64,000 nt of DNA from CAYZJV01 sp964473245 (lineage in GTDB: Bacteria > Spirochaetota > Spirochaetia > Sphaerochaetales > Sphaerochaetaceae): positions 1 through 64,000 of the forward strand of contig CAYYOL010000002.1 of NCBI GenBank assembly GCA_964473245.1, in the 5' to 3' direction. Under the pieces are notes generated by a model. It was given only the letters and a program-made list of their open reading frames with translations, did no database searches and was not told where the DNA came from. Position 1 is the stretch's first letter, and the number at the start of each line of letters is the position of its first letter. Shown here piece after piece: positions 25,290-33,744 of this stretch. A program made the position numbers and the translations under genes.

Positions 25290-25718
25290 ATGGTTACAAA
25301 GAAAAGAGTGGTGTTAGTTGTTTTGCTGATTCTCGTTGTTGCTGGTACAGCAGTGAGTGCGAGGGCGATGGGTCGAGGTGGATTCGTACCTGCCGGAGCA
25401 GGCGCTGTGGTTGCCGAGTCTGTGGAAGTCGATTCGGATAGACCTGTTCAGCGGTGGCAGACATTGACCGAAGAGGAGATCGCGCTGTGTCCTCTCTGTG
25501 TCGAAGGTGTGGATAGAGATGCGTTGATCAGGTTCCAGGAAGCTCGTGCCGAAGCGAGAATGGAAGCTGTGGCAGCAAGAGACCGAGCACCCATGAGCCG
25601 TGAACGTTCGGACAACAAGCACGTGCAAAGTGGTCGGAATGCTCAGGTCGACCGACGTCCTGTATCGGGAAAACAGAGTGCCGCCCCGGTAAACAACAGA
25701 GGCCGTAGTGGTCGATGA
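25290..25718 (+). CDS. Small secreted Arg-rich protein of unknown function
   Basis: The 142-residue product has a signal peptide (MVTKKRVVLVVLLILVVAGTAVSA) and a mature part with one Cys pair (LCPLC), a predicted helix (RDALIRFQEARAEARMEAVAARD) and a disordered Arg/Ser/Asn-rich tail. No family is recognised. AAGGAG precedes the ATG. It lies 24 nt upstream of a DUF2202 gene in the same direction, so the two secreted products are probably co-expressed. A metal-related role is suggested only by neighbourhood (DUF2202 is ferritin-like and a metal ATPase operon follows). Confidence 0.6.
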   Translation: MVTKKRVVLVVLLILVVAGTAVSARAMGRGGFVPAGAGAVVAESVEVDSDRPVQRWQTLTEEEIALCPLCVEGVDRDALIRFQEARAEARMEAVAARDRAPMSRERSDNKHVQSGRNAQVDRRPVSGKQSAAPVNNRGRSGR

Positions 25719-25742
25719 TAATCTGAATCAGGAGACTGTATC

Positions 25743-26363
25743 ATGAAGAGAAGAATTAGTTTGATCATGGTGGTGTTGCTGCTGGCGGTCTCGGGGACAC
25801 TGTTCGCCCAGGCTGCTCAGGAGTACCTTGATGCCCATGACGAGTCGAAGCTCAGCGATAGCGTGCAATCGCTTCAGCCGGAAGAGGGTATGCTCCATAT
25901 GCGAGAAGAGGAGAAACTCGCGCGAGATGTCTATCTTGCCCTCTATGAGCAGTGGGGGATCCGTACATTCGCACAGATTGCTCGAAGTGAACAGCGACAC
26001 ATGGATGCCATGGTTGCCCTTCTGGCATACCGACAAATCGATGATCCCGTTTCACACACTGCACCAGGGGAGTTCACGATCCCGTCGATGCAGAAGCTCT
26101 ACGATGAGCTGGTCATGCAGGGAAATGAGTCACCGATTCAAGCGCTCACCGTTGGAGCGATGATCGAGGATCTCGATATATATGATCTACAGCATCTGCT
26201 TTCACAGACAGATGATCCGGTGGTGATCAGGGTATATAGTGCTCTTCTGCAGGGGTCAAAGCAGCATATGCGCACCTTTAGCAGACTCCTCGATCGCTTT
26301 GGAGCGCCGTACGAGCCTTCCTGGATCTCCTTGGAGGAGTATGAAGCCATCGTGAATCGATGA
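25743..26363 (+). CDS. Secreted DUF2202 (ferritin-like) protein
   Basis: The 206-residue product has a signal peptide (ending LFAQAA) and matches DUF2202: LHMREEEKLARDVYLALYEQWGIRTFAQIARSEQRHMDA, then GAMIEDLDIYDLQ and SKQHMRTFSRLL. The helical pairs carry Glu and His residues (EEEK, SEQRH, EDLD) arranged like the metal ligands of ferritin-like bundles. The natural substrate is unknown; a di-metal site is inferred. A terminator follows, ending this two-gene unit. Confidence 0.82.
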   Translation: MKRRISLIMVVLLLAVSGTLFAQAAQEYLDAHDESKLSDSVQSLQPEEGMLHMREEEKLARDVYLALYEQWGIRTFAQIARSEQRHMDAMVALLAYRQIDDPVSHTAPGEFTIPSMQKLYDELVMQGNESPIQALTVGAMIEDLDIYDLQHLLSQTDDPVVIRVYSALLQGSKQHMRTFSRLLDRFGAPYEPSWISLEEYEAIVNR

Positions 26364-26390
26364 GCCATGCTCAGAACACGGTTATATCGT

Positions 26391-26438
26391 GGGTACGGAA
26401 ATCGGTGGTATCCCGCCGCTAGAACCGTACCCTTTTCT
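26391..26438 (+). terminator. Terminator after the DUF2202 gene
   Basis: GGGTACGG (26391-26398) pairs with CCGTACCC (26425-26432) across a 26-nt loop with some internal pairing, followed by TTTTCTCT. Confidence 0.65.
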
Positions 26439-26461
26439 CTATGTACAATTCTTTGTGAAAT

Positions 26462-26503
26462 TTGATTCAGGTCAAGGAAAGGTTTTTTCGTACCGGTTAG
26501 AGT
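26462..26503 (+). promoter_or_regulatory. FNR-type activated promoter of the metal ATPase operon
   Basis: TTGAT-TCAG-GTCAA (26462-26475) matches 9 of 10 positions of the FNR consensus TTGAT-N4-ATCAA. TAGAGT (26498-26503) is a -10 candidate predicting a start near 26510. The box centre (26468.5) is then at -41.5, the standard class II activator position. No -35 hexamer is present, as expected for an activator-dependent promoter. The operon's third gene encodes an FNR-like regulator. Confidence 0.65.
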
Positions 26504-26532
26504 AGGGCATCAATACCAATAGGAGGTGCCCT

Positions 26533-26748
26533 ATGCAGCACATTACGTATCAGTTAGAAACACTTACTTGCCCGAGTTGTCTGGCAAAGATCGAGGGAAT
26601 GCTCAAGAGGACGAAAGGCGTGGTATCGTCTCAGGTACTGTTCAACGCCTCGCGTGTGAAGGTTGAGTTAGATGAGTCACTGGTTGGTTCGGATGAGGTG
26701 AAGTCACGGATCGAATCGCTCGGGTACAAAGTCCTGGGGGTGAAGTGA
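26533..26748 (+). CDS. Heavy-metal-associated (HMA) domain protein
   Basis: The 71-residue protein is a single ferredoxin-like HMA domain with the metal-binding loop LTCPSC (CxxC at 14 and 17) and the usual KxxGVVSSQV strand and SLGYKV end. Free-standing HMA proteins deliver soft metals such as Cu+, Zn2+ or Cd2+ to P1B-ATPases. The next gene is such an ATPase lacking its own N-terminal HMA domain, so this protein probably serves as its separate metal donor. A strong AGGAGG ribosome site precedes ATG 26533. Confidence 0.88.
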   Translation: MQHITYQLETLTCPSCLAKIEGMLKRTKGVVSSQVLFNASRVKVELDESLVGSDEVKSRIESLGYKVLGVK

Positions 26749-26749
26749 C

Positions 26750-28582
26750 ATGAAGAAAACACGCGCCCTCATCGTTGCGACTGTATTGGTGGTCGCATCG
26801 TTCATATCACACCGTATGTTCGGGTATACCACGGCAGTCGTGCTTCTCATGCTACTGTCCACTGCGATTGCCGGATACCCGGTGGTATCGAAGGCTATCG
26901 GAGCTCTTCGATATCGGGTGATAGGTATCGAGTTGTTGGTCACGGTCGCCACGGTGGGGGCCGTGATCATTGGAGAGTATTGGGAGGCTGCGGCTGTAAC
27001 CTATCTATTTATGTTCGGAGGATACCTTGAAGCGCGCACATTGGAGAAGACGCGGTCATCCATACAATCACTGCTTAGTCTTGCTCCTGAGACCGCACGT
27101 GTCCGGAGAGACAGAGAGGATCATCTTGTCGACCCAGATCAGGTGAATCGTGGAGATGTCGTGGTGGTGAAGCCGGGCGAACGGATTCCGGTCGATGGAG
27201 TTCTTCTCGAAGGATCTGCGTATGTGAACCAGGCAACAGTAACCGGAGAGTCGATTCCGGTTCATAAAGTCAAGGGAGAAGAGGTGTTTGCGGGTACTGT
27301 TGTGGAATCGGGCTACCTCATTGCAGAGGCTGAACGAGTCGGTGAGCAGACGACTTTTGCTAGAATTCTCGAACTGGTCGAAGAGGCACAGGATGCGAAG
27401 GCGAAGACGCAGAAGTTCCTTGAGCGTTTCAGTCAATACTATACTCCCGGTATCATGGTGCTTTCGGCGGTGGTCTATCTGATTACCCGTGATATCTACC
27501 TTTCGCTCACACTTCTGGTGATCGCTTGTCCCGGGGCATTGGTCATCAGTGCTCCAGTCTCTATCGTCGCGGGAATCGGAAACGGAGCGAAGCGGGGCAT
27601 TCTGATCAAGGGCGGCGATGTCATGGAGAGGTTGGGAACGGTGAAGGCTGTTGCTTTCGATAAGACCGGAACAGTCACCGAGGGAGCACCTACCGTGGTG
27701 TCGTTGAAGACGTTTGATATCCCGGAAACTGAGCTGTTGCGCATAGCAGCGAGTGGCGAGAGCTACGCTGAGCACCCGATAGGCAAGGCGATTGTCCAGT
27801 ACGCTGAGAAGGAGTTGACCGGTGAAATCGAGTTACCGGTAGATTCGGAGCCGATTGCTGGAAAGGGGATTGCGTTCACACTCGGAGATACCGGCTACCT
27901 GTTGGGTAATCGAGCTCTTTTCTCCACCTATGGCGTTCCCTTCGATCGGTATGAGGATCAGGTGATCGAAGAGGAGAAGCGGGCGAGAACCGTGGTGTTG
28001 GTGGGAACCAGAGATCGCATACTGGGAATCATCGCTGTTGCGGACACGGTGAGAGAAGAGGCGAAGCATCTCGTTCAGTCGTTGAAGAGACAGCATGTGA
28101 AGCATCTGATCATGCTGACCGGTGATAACGAACGTACTGCCAGAGCGATTTCAGAGGAGTTGGGATTCGATGAGTTCAAGGCGGAACTGTTGCCTGAGGA
28201 CAAGGTTGCGGCGATCAAGGAGCTACAGCGGGTCTATACATCGGTTGCGATGGTAGGCGATGGCGTGAACGATGCTCCGGCGCTTGCCGTAGCCGATATC
28301 GGAATTGCAATCGGGGGTGCCGGTAGCGATGTCGCCATGGAGACTGCCGATGTCGTGGTCATGTCCTCCAAGCTTCCCATGTTAGGTCATGCCTTGGGTC
28401 TCTCGAGAGCCACGGTGCGGAATATGAAGCAGAACATCTACTTCGCGATTCTTGTGGCTGCTACGCTGCTTGTCGGTGTTCTGCTAAGAAGTGTGGATCT
28501 CTCTATCGGCATGTTGGTACACGAGTTGTCGGTACTTCTGGTTATTCTGAACGCAATTCGACTGCTTCGGTATCGGAAGTAG
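26750..28582 (+). CDS. P1B-type metal-transporting ATPase with a CPG membrane motif
   Basis: The 610-residue pump has the P-type ATPase core: TGES actuator loop, phosphorylation site AFDKTGT, HP motif in AEHPIG, MLTGDNERTA and MVGDGVNDAPAL. The membrane metal motif reads CPGALVIS instead of the usual CPC or CPH. This changes the second ligand and makes the metal (Zn, Cd, Fe or Cu) hard to predict. No N-terminal metal-binding domain is present; the HMA protein encoded 1 nt upstream probably supplies that role. The pump should export metal from the cytoplasm. Confidence 0.88.
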   Translation: MKKTRALIVATVLVVASFISHRMFGYTTAVVLLMLLSTAIAGYPVVSKAIGALRYRVIGIELLVTVATVGAVIIGEYWEAAAVTYLFMFGGYLEARTLEKTRSSIQSLLSLAPETARVRRDREDHLVDPDQVNRGDVVVVKPGERIPVDGVLLEGSAYVNQATVTGESIPVHKVKGEEVFAGTVVESGYLIAEAERVGEQTTFARILELVEEAQDAKAKTQKFLERFSQYYTPGIMVLSAVVYLITRDIYLSLTLLVIACPGALVISAPVSIVAGIGNGAKRGILIKGGDVMERLGTVKAVAFDKTGTVTEGAPTVVSLKTFDIPETELLRIAASGESYAEHPIGKAIVQYAEKELTGEIELPVDSEPIAGKGIAFTLGDTGYLLGNRALFSTYGVPFDRYEDQVIEEEKRARTVVLVGTRDRILGIIAVADTVREEAKHLVQSLKRQHVKHLIMLTGDNERTARAISEELGFDEFKAELLPEDKVAAIKELQRVYTSVAMVGDGVNDAPALAVADIGIAIGGAGSDVAMETADVVVMSSKLPMLGHALGLSRATVRNMKQNIYFAILVAATLLVGVLLRSVDLSIGMLVHELSVLLVILNAIRLLRYRK

Positions 28583-28593
28583 TCGCCAGATAA

Positions 28594-28622
28594 TTGTGTA
28601 TCGAGTACTTTCAGAGTATAGT
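28594..28622 (+). promoter_or_regulatory. Internal promoter for the Crp/Fnr gene, leaderless geometry
   Basis: TTGTGT (28594-28599), 17 bp, TATAGT (28617-28622); the -10 box ends 6 nt before ATG 28629. It would allow separate expression of the regulator. Confidence 0.45.
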
Positions 28623-28628
28623 ACTGTC

Positions 28629-29327
28629 ATGAACTGCTCCTGCAATGACCATGGACCCTACAACTGCATCGATATCGTGCCTATCTTTCAGCATCTGACC
28701 CATGAAGAGATGGCTCAAGTTGCAGCGATCACTACCGAATGCTCGTTTGAGAAGGGTGAGGTCGTGTATCGGGTTGGAGAGCGGCGTGGAAAACTCTTTG
28801 TGCTCCATACCGGAAGTGTGAAGGTCTATCGGCTCACGGTGGAGGGGAAGGAGCAGGTTATCCGCATAGTGGGACCTGGAGAGTTCCTCGGTGAGCTCTC
28901 CCTTTTCAGCATGAACACGCAGACCGATACTGCTGTCACGCTCGAGCAGACACGGATGTGCAGTATAGATTGGTCGCATCTCCGGTCGCTCATGGAACGT
29001 ATTCCCTCCATTGCATTCAAGGTGATGGAGCAGCTCAGTGGACGTCTGGAGAAGACCGAGAGTCTTCTCGAACAGACGAATCTCACTACCGTGGAACAGC
29101 GGCTTGCGAATTATCTGCTACAGAGTTCGGTCGGCAGACCCTCGTTCACCCTCGGTCTCTCGAAGGGAGATCTCGCTTCGCTACTCGGTATGACCCATGA
29201 GACACTCAGCCGACGTCTCTCGGCATTTCAGCAGGCGGGGATCATTGAGTTGCACGGACACCGAGGTGTCACTATTCTCGATCGTGAAGCTCTTGAAGAG
29301 CTTATGGAAGGAGATCCCTATGCATGA
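28629..29327 (+). CDS. Crp/Fnr-family regulator with a cysteine-rich N-terminus
   Basis: The 232-residue product has a cyclic-nucleotide-type beta-roll (about 25-130), a dimerisation helix and a C-terminal winged helix. The recognition helix THETLSRRLSAFQ keeps the E-x-x-S-R residues that read TTGAT half-sites in FNR. The N-terminus (MNCSCNDHGPYNC) carries three cysteines and a fourth sits in RMCSIDW, suggesting redox, Fe-S or metal sensing. ATG 28629 is preferred over the upstream GTG because it follows a -10 box directly and gives the usual domain start. It probably controls the TTGAT-N4-GTCAA promoter of its own operon. Confidence 0.82.
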   Translation: MNCSCNDHGPYNCIDIVPIFQHLTHEEMAQVAAITTECSFEKGEVVYRVGERRGKLFVLHTGSVKVYRLTVEGKEQVIRIVGPGEFLGELSLFSMNTQTDTAVTLEQTRMCSIDWSHLRSLMERIPSIAFKVMEQLSGRLEKTESLLEQTNLTTVEQRLANYLLQSSVGRPSFTLGLSKGDLASLLGMTHETLSRRLSAFQQAGIIELHGHRGVTILDREALEELMEGDPYA

Positions 29328-30078
29328 GTCGCAACGAGAGTTGGTTGCAGCCTCGCTTTCAGCGACCGATATTCGCCTTATGGATCATATTCCCTATCTG
29401 TTGCAGGATCTGTGGGAGTTGGGTAGCGATCCTCAGGAGATCGCAGGTATGCTTGCAGGACCAGCGCAGCTCGGTGCCTCTAGTCGGGTGCTCGACTTGG
29501 GTTGCGGCAAGGGTGCGGTTTCGGTGGAGGTCGCAAGACGAATCGGCTGCATAGTAGAGGGAAGGGATCTCATGGCACCATTCATCGATGTTGCGAGAAG
29601 GAAGGCACAGGAGTTCGAAGTGGGACATCTGTGCCGGTTCGAGGTTGCCGATATTTTTGAGTCGGTCGAAACCGAACGTGACTTCGATGCTGTGATATTC
29701 GGAGCGGTGGGCGATCTGTTCGAGACACAATATGAGTTGTTGGAACAGTTGAAAAGGACAGTGAAGCCACGAGGATATCTGGTGATCGACGATGCTTTCG
29801 CTCTGACAGGAGATGAGTATCTTTCCCTGAAGGACTGGTACCGAATACTGGACGAGGCGCGTTGTGAGATAGTCGAAGAGGTTCCTGTGGATCCGGCAAT
29901 TGTCGCTGCAACGAACCGATACGCACAGAGATCCATAGAACATCGTGCAGCTGAATTGACCGAACGGTATCCAGAATCGGCCGATCTGTTTGCAGACTAT
30001 GTGGCCGACCAGCTGGCCGAGTGTGCGGAACTCGAATCGTGGCTCCAAGGTATCACGTGGCTTCTGCGCGTGAAGTAA
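29320..30078 (+). CDS. SAM-dependent methyltransferase
   Basis: The 252-residue class I methyltransferase has motif I VLDLGCGKGAVSVEVA, an acidic residue in EGRDLMAPF, and motif IV-like FDAVIFGAVGDLF. The N-terminal helix region (YLLQDLWELGSDP) and an all-helical C-terminus are unassigned. The substrate may be a small molecule. ATG 29320 has AAGGAG 6 nt upstream and overlaps the regulator gene by 8 nt, so it belongs to the metal/redox operon. The frame extends further upstream inside the regulator gene, but that part is not conserved-looking. Confidence 0.75.
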   Translation: MHESQRELVAASLSATDIRLMDHIPYLLQDLWELGSDPQEIAGMLAGPAQLGASSRVLDLGCGKGAVSVEVARRIGCIVEGRDLMAPFIDVARRKAQEFEVGHLCRFEVADIFESVETERDFDAVIFGAVGDLFETQYELLEQLKRTVKPRGYLVIDDAFALTGDEYLSLKDWYRILDEARCEIVEEVPVDPAIVAATNRYAQRSIEHRAAELTERYPESADLFADYVADQLAECAELESWLQGITWLLRVK

Positions 30079-30141
30079 TGGCAAGCAGTATACTCATGTG
30101 ATACACTGACTACCGTTCTCACAATGTCTGGAGGTACGTGC

Positions 30142-32052
30142 ATGAAAGATGGATTCGTACGGGTTGCCGTGGCCACACCGAAGGTGCGGGTTGCCGATAC
30201 CCGATTCAACGCCGAACAGACCATTGCAATGCTCGAAAAAGCTCAACGGGAGCAGGTTGCGTTGGTGGTCTTCCCCGAGTTGGGACTCACCGCCTATACC
30301 TGTGCAGATCTGTTTCTCCAACCGACACTGCTCCATGGCGCTATGAGAGCGCTGGAGATGGTGGTCGCTGCAACGAGGGCATGGGAGGTTGTCGCTGTAG
30401 TTGGTCTGCCGCTTGTCTGGCAGGGAAAACTCTACAACTGCGCTGCGGTAGTCCATAAAGGAGCGGTTCTTGGTGTAGTTCCCAAGGTGAACATTCCCAA
30501 CTACAACGAGTTCTATGAATCCAGATGGTTCACACGTGCTCCAGATGAGCCGGGTGTTATCGAGTTGTTGGGCTCAACCGTTCCATTCGGAACAGATGTA
30601 CTGTTTCAATCCAGTTCCTGCACGAATCTCGTTATTGGTGTCGAAATCTGTGAAGACCTCTGGGCACCGGGAGCTCCATCGGTTCGGCATGCACTTGCAG
30701 GAGCGACCGTTCTGGTGAATCTCTCGGCAAGTAACGAACTGGTCGGTAAATCCCACTACAGACGGCGGATGGTAGAGCACCACAGTGCCCGTCTGTACAG
30801 TGCATATCTCTATGCAAGTTCAGGCAGTGGAGAGTCGAGTACCGACATGGTCTTCCTAGGACACGACATGATCGCAGAGAACGGTATCATACTTGCAGAG
30901 AGTGAAATACCGTTCGAGGGGTTCATCTATTCCGAGATCGATCTCGATAGGCTCGCAGTAGAACGGAGAAGAAGTTCATCGTTCGAATCGGTTCGCAGCC
31001 CGCATTACCAGATAGTCGATTTTGCACAGACGGAGGTGGAGACTCGGTTGAGTAGAACTTTCAGTCGGTTCCCGTTCGTCCCTGCCGAGGACCCATACCG
31101 GAACAAGCGGTGCAAGACGATTCAGACGATACAAGCCATGGGACTGGTGAAACGTCTGGAACACACCAACATACGGAACGTGGTGGTCGGGATCTCTGGT
31201 GGTATGGACTCAACGTTGGCACTTCTTGTGGCTGTCGATGCGTTCGATTGGCTTAAACTGCCAAGAGAGGGCATCATTGCGATTACTATGCCCTGTTTCG
31301 GGACAACCGAGAGGACGCGAAACAATGCACGCAAACTCGCAGAGGCATTGCAGGTCTCGCTACGAGAGATAGATATCAGTGCTTCTGTATTGCAACACTT
31401 TGCCGATATCGGTCATGACAGTTCGGTGTACGATGTAACGTATGAAAATGCGCAGGCGCGAGAGAGGACTCAGGTGCTCATGGATATCGCAAATGCCGAG
31501 TCTGCGTTGGTCATTGGTACTGGAGATCTTTCTGAACTGGCTCTGGGTTGGGCGACATACAATGGCGATCATATGTCAATGTACGGAGTGAATAGTTCGG
31601 TTCCCAAAACACTGATTCGGCATCTGATCAGATCTCACGCTCAAGAGGCAGACTCTTCCGATATGAGGGCAGTGCTGCTCGATGTGCTCGATACTCCGGT
31701 CAGTCCGGAACTGCTGCCGGCAAAGGGTGAGACCAATGAACAGTCGACCGAAGCAATCGTGGGACCCTACGAACTGCACGACTTCTTTCTCTATTACATG
31801 CTCCGTTGGTCCTATGGTCCTGCCAAGGTGTTCCGGCTCGCCACGCTCACCTTTAGCGGTGTCTACGATAGGTCGACTATCCTGAAGTGGCTGAAGATCT
31901 TCTGCACCAGATTCTTTTCTCAGCAGTTCAAACGCTCTGCGATGCCAGATGGGCCGAAGGTCGGCTCTGTCGCACTCAGTCCGAGAGGAGACCTTCGCAT
32001 GCCAAGCGATGCGAGTGTTGCCTTGTGGCTAGAGGAACTCGATCGACTGTAG
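30142..32052 (+). CDS. nadE: Glutamine-dependent NAD+ synthetase
   Basis: The 636-residue enzyme fuses a nitrilase-type glutaminase (FPELGLTAY, Lys region KVNIPNYNEFYE, catalytic Cys in GVEICEDLW) to an NAD synthetase domain with the ATP-pyrophosphatase loop SGGMDSTLAL and GTGDLSELALGWATYNGDH. It amidates nicotinic acid adenine dinucleotide with glutamine as nitrogen donor. ATG 30142 follows GGAGGT by 7 nt; ATG 30124 is six codons earlier without a ribosome site. Length matches the long bacterial form. Confidence 0.93.
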   Translation: MKDGFVRVAVATPKVRVADTRFNAEQTIAMLEKAQREQVALVVFPELGLTAYTCADLFLQPTLLHGAMRALEMVVAATRAWEVVAVVGLPLVWQGKLYNCAAVVHKGAVLGVVPKVNIPNYNEFYESRWFTRAPDEPGVIELLGSTVPFGTDVLFQSSSCTNLVIGVEICEDLWAPGAPSVRHALAGATVLVNLSASNELVGKSHYRRRMVEHHSARLYSAYLYASSGSGESSTDMVFLGHDMIAENGIILAESEIPFEGFIYSEIDLDRLAVERRRSSSFESVRSPHYQIVDFAQTEVETRLSRTFSRFPFVPAEDPYRNKRCKTIQTIQAMGLVKRLEHTNIRNVVVGISGGMDSTLALLVAVDAFDWLKLPREGIIAITMPCFGTTERTRNNARKLAEALQVSLREIDISASVLQHFADIGHDSSVYDVTYENAQARERTQVLMDIANAESALVIGTGDLSELALGWATYNGDHMSMYGVNSSVPKTLIRHLIRSHAQEADSSDMRAVLLDVLDTPVSPELLPAKGETNEQSTEAIVGPYELHDFFLYYMLRWSYGPAKVFRLATLTFSGVYDRSTILKWLKIFCTRFFSQQFKRSAMPDGPKVGSVALSPRGDLRMPSDASVALWLEELDRL

Positions 32053-32053
32053 C

Positions 32054-32149
32054 ATGGTAGTATCGTACGAAGCGTGAACAGGAGGCGCAAAGCTCCACAC
32101 CTTCCCCCTAAAGAGAGCATAGGGGGAGAATCTGCTGGTTTCACTGCTG
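32054..32149 (+). other. Structured intergenic element after nadE
   Basis: The 264-bp gap between nadE and the first barrel gene contains a nested hairpin group: GTGAA (32075-32079) can pair with a TTCAC near 32142, enclosing GGAG-CTCC and a 7-bp stem CCCCCTA-TAGGGGG. No T-tract follows, so it is not an evident terminator. The 10-mer ATGGTAGTAT (32054-32063) and ACGAAGCG (32067-32074) recur in the same order at 34450-34484. A TATAAT (32175) and a weaker TTATCA-17-TATAAC promoter (ending 32306) precede the next gene. Confidence 0.4.
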
Positions 32150-32325
32150 CCCCTTGCATTTTGTTACTTCTTTTATAATAAGTAGATGACAAATCTATGA
32201 TATCTGTAAAATTAAATAAGATAACAAGTTGCAGAAAAAAATTGAAAAAAAATGTATCTTTTGCCCCGGTTCGACTGTTATCATACCGATACGCAAGTAA
32301 TATAACTTTTGCATAAGTGGGGTTA

Positions 32326-32964
32326 ATGTTTCAAGAAATGCGCAGAATATCGATCCTATTCCTGATATTCATGACTCTCCTTCCGTCGTTCCTCGGGGCA
32401 AGAAACCTTTTCGAGGTCGGCATCGGTATCTCCGGAATCTACGATACCCAGCATGCCCATTCGGGTTCAAGTTTTTTTGATGGTATGAGTAGCGGAGAGA
32501 ATTGGACCATTGGTGTCGGGTTACATTCAAGACTCTCTATCGTGAATCTTTCGCTGCTGGCGCTCCTGCCGACCGGAACTGCCGGAGAACAAGAGCAGGA
32601 TGCCCTCTCCATACGATCGACACTCTCGTTCGATATTCCACTGGTCACCGATCACCTCTATATGCATCTTGGAGGAGGACTCTCAACCGATTTCTCCTAT
32701 GGGGATACCGAGAGAGGTTCCGATGTACGAGTGAATGGGCGGTCGGTCTCATCAACCTCGTTCAATGAGGCGGTCTCATCTTCGACCCTGCATATGAAGG
32801 TGGGACTTGACGTTCTGCTAGGATCAGCTAAGTTAGGTATGTTCTATCTCATGGAGACGCTTGCAACCTGGCAAGGTCTTGTGGATGAGGGGTCGTGGTC
32901 TCAGTTGGTGCAGACAAGTGGGCAGAATCGGGTAGGCATACAACTGCAGTTGGCGCTTTTTTGA
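32326..32964 (+). CDS. Small outer-membrane beta-barrel protein, first of three
   Basis: The product of about 212 residues has a signal peptide (RRISILFLIFMTLLPSFLGA) and alternating strands, and ends in QLALF with a terminal Phe, as expected for a BAM substrate. Signature-like segments are ARNLFEVGIG at the mature start and QNRVGIQLQL at the end. The start is uncertain: GTG 32317, ATG 32326 or ATG 32338. The next two genes encode proteins of similar size and layout, so the three look like diverged paralogues. Function unknown. Confidence 0.6.
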   Translation: MFQEMRRISILFLIFMTLLPSFLGARNLFEVGIGISGIYDTQHAHSGSSFFDGMSSGENWTIGVGLHSRLSIVNLSLLALLPTGTAGEQEQDALSIRSTLSFDIPLVTDHLYMHLGGGLSTDFSYGDTERGSDVRVNGRSVSSTSFNEAVSSSTLHMKVGLDVLLGSAKLGMFYLMETLATWQGLVDEGSWSQLVQTSGQNRVGIQLQLALF

Positions 32965-33048
32965 GAAGTAGAAGGTGAAACCTTTTGGTTTCATGTATGT
33001 TATATATAGTACGAGAGGGGAAACCCTCGAACAAAAGGAGTGTGTATC

Positions 33049-33663
33049 ATGAAAAAAATCATCATGATTGGTTTGGTTATACTGCTGTTGGTCCCAGTTG
33101 GGCTCACCGCAGGAATCTTCGATTTCAGTGTTGGTGTCTTGGCTCAGAACAAACTACCGTACGATGTACAAGAAGGTGAGTTCGATGCCGATATGTTCAC
33201 CAATTTCGAGAACTATGCATTCGGAGCCGACATTCGAACGAGAATTCTGTTTGCTGAGGTTGGTGTTGCCGCTCTCTACGAGGAAGTGGACTCTACACCA
33301 GCTTTCTCCGGACTGGTCACCGGCGGTTTGTCGCTCGATCTGCTCGGACTCCTTCGTGTCGGTCTTGGTCTTGGACCACGTGTGACCGTCATGTTCCCCG
33401 AGAACAGCGACGCTGAATTCTACTTCACCGACACCGACGAGACTCTGGCTGCAGAGAACTTCGGCGATGCTTTCATGCGTTCAGACCTTACCTGGAGGGC
33501 GACTGTCGATCTCAAGCTCGGAAGCATGCTCGTTGGACTGAACTACATGGTCGATTCGGATGGATTCAACCTTGAGGACGCCGATTTCGATAAACTGCTT
33601 CCAAAAGCCGATGGCTTCAAGGCCGGAAGAATCGGAGCATCTGTTCTGTTTACCCTGTTCTAA
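33049..33663 (+). CDS. Small outer-membrane beta-barrel protein, second of three
   Basis: The 204-residue product has a signal peptide (MKKIIMIGLVILLLVPVGLTAG), a mature start GIFDFSVGV and an end KAGRIGASVLFTLF. The end is close to that of the third protein (SQGKIGASFITAFF), supporting common descent. ATG 33049 has AAAAGGAG upstream. A TATAGT box (33005-33010) and a small GAGGG-GAAA-CCCTC hairpin (33015-33028) precede it, so it may have its own promoter. Function unknown. Confidence 0.65.
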   Translation: MKKIIMIGLVILLLVPVGLTAGIFDFSVGVLAQNKLPYDVQEGEFDADMFTNFENYAFGADIRTRILFAEVGVAALYEEVDSTPAFSGLVTGGLSLDLLGLLRVGLGLGPRVTVMFPENSDAEFYFTDTDETLAAENFGDAFMRSDLTWRATVDLKLGSMLVGLNYMVDSDGFNLEDADFDKLLPKADGFKAGRIGASVLFTLF

Positions 33664-33687
33664 AAAGCAGGCTGCCTACCAAAAGAC

Positions 33688-33720
33688 AGCCCCGTGCTGC
33701 AAACACGGGGCTGGACTTTC
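33688..33720 (+). terminator. Hairpin between the second and third barrel genes
   Basis: AGCCCCGTG (33688-33696) pairs with CACGGGGCT (33704-33712), 9 bp around a 7-nt loop. The following GGACTTTC is only weakly T-rich, so it may act as a partial terminator or an RNA-stability element before the third gene. Confidence 0.55.
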
Positions 33721-33744
33721 GTCTGAATCCCTCTGGAGGGGAGT

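Noticed and set aside
32080..32145. Possible c-di-GMP-I (GEMM) riboswitch, because GGCGCAAAGC resembles GACGCAAAGC and GCTGGTTTCAC resembles the 3' receptor region
   Set aside because: The essential 5' half (AGGGCAAACC-like segment and first hairpin) is absent, so the aptamer could not form.
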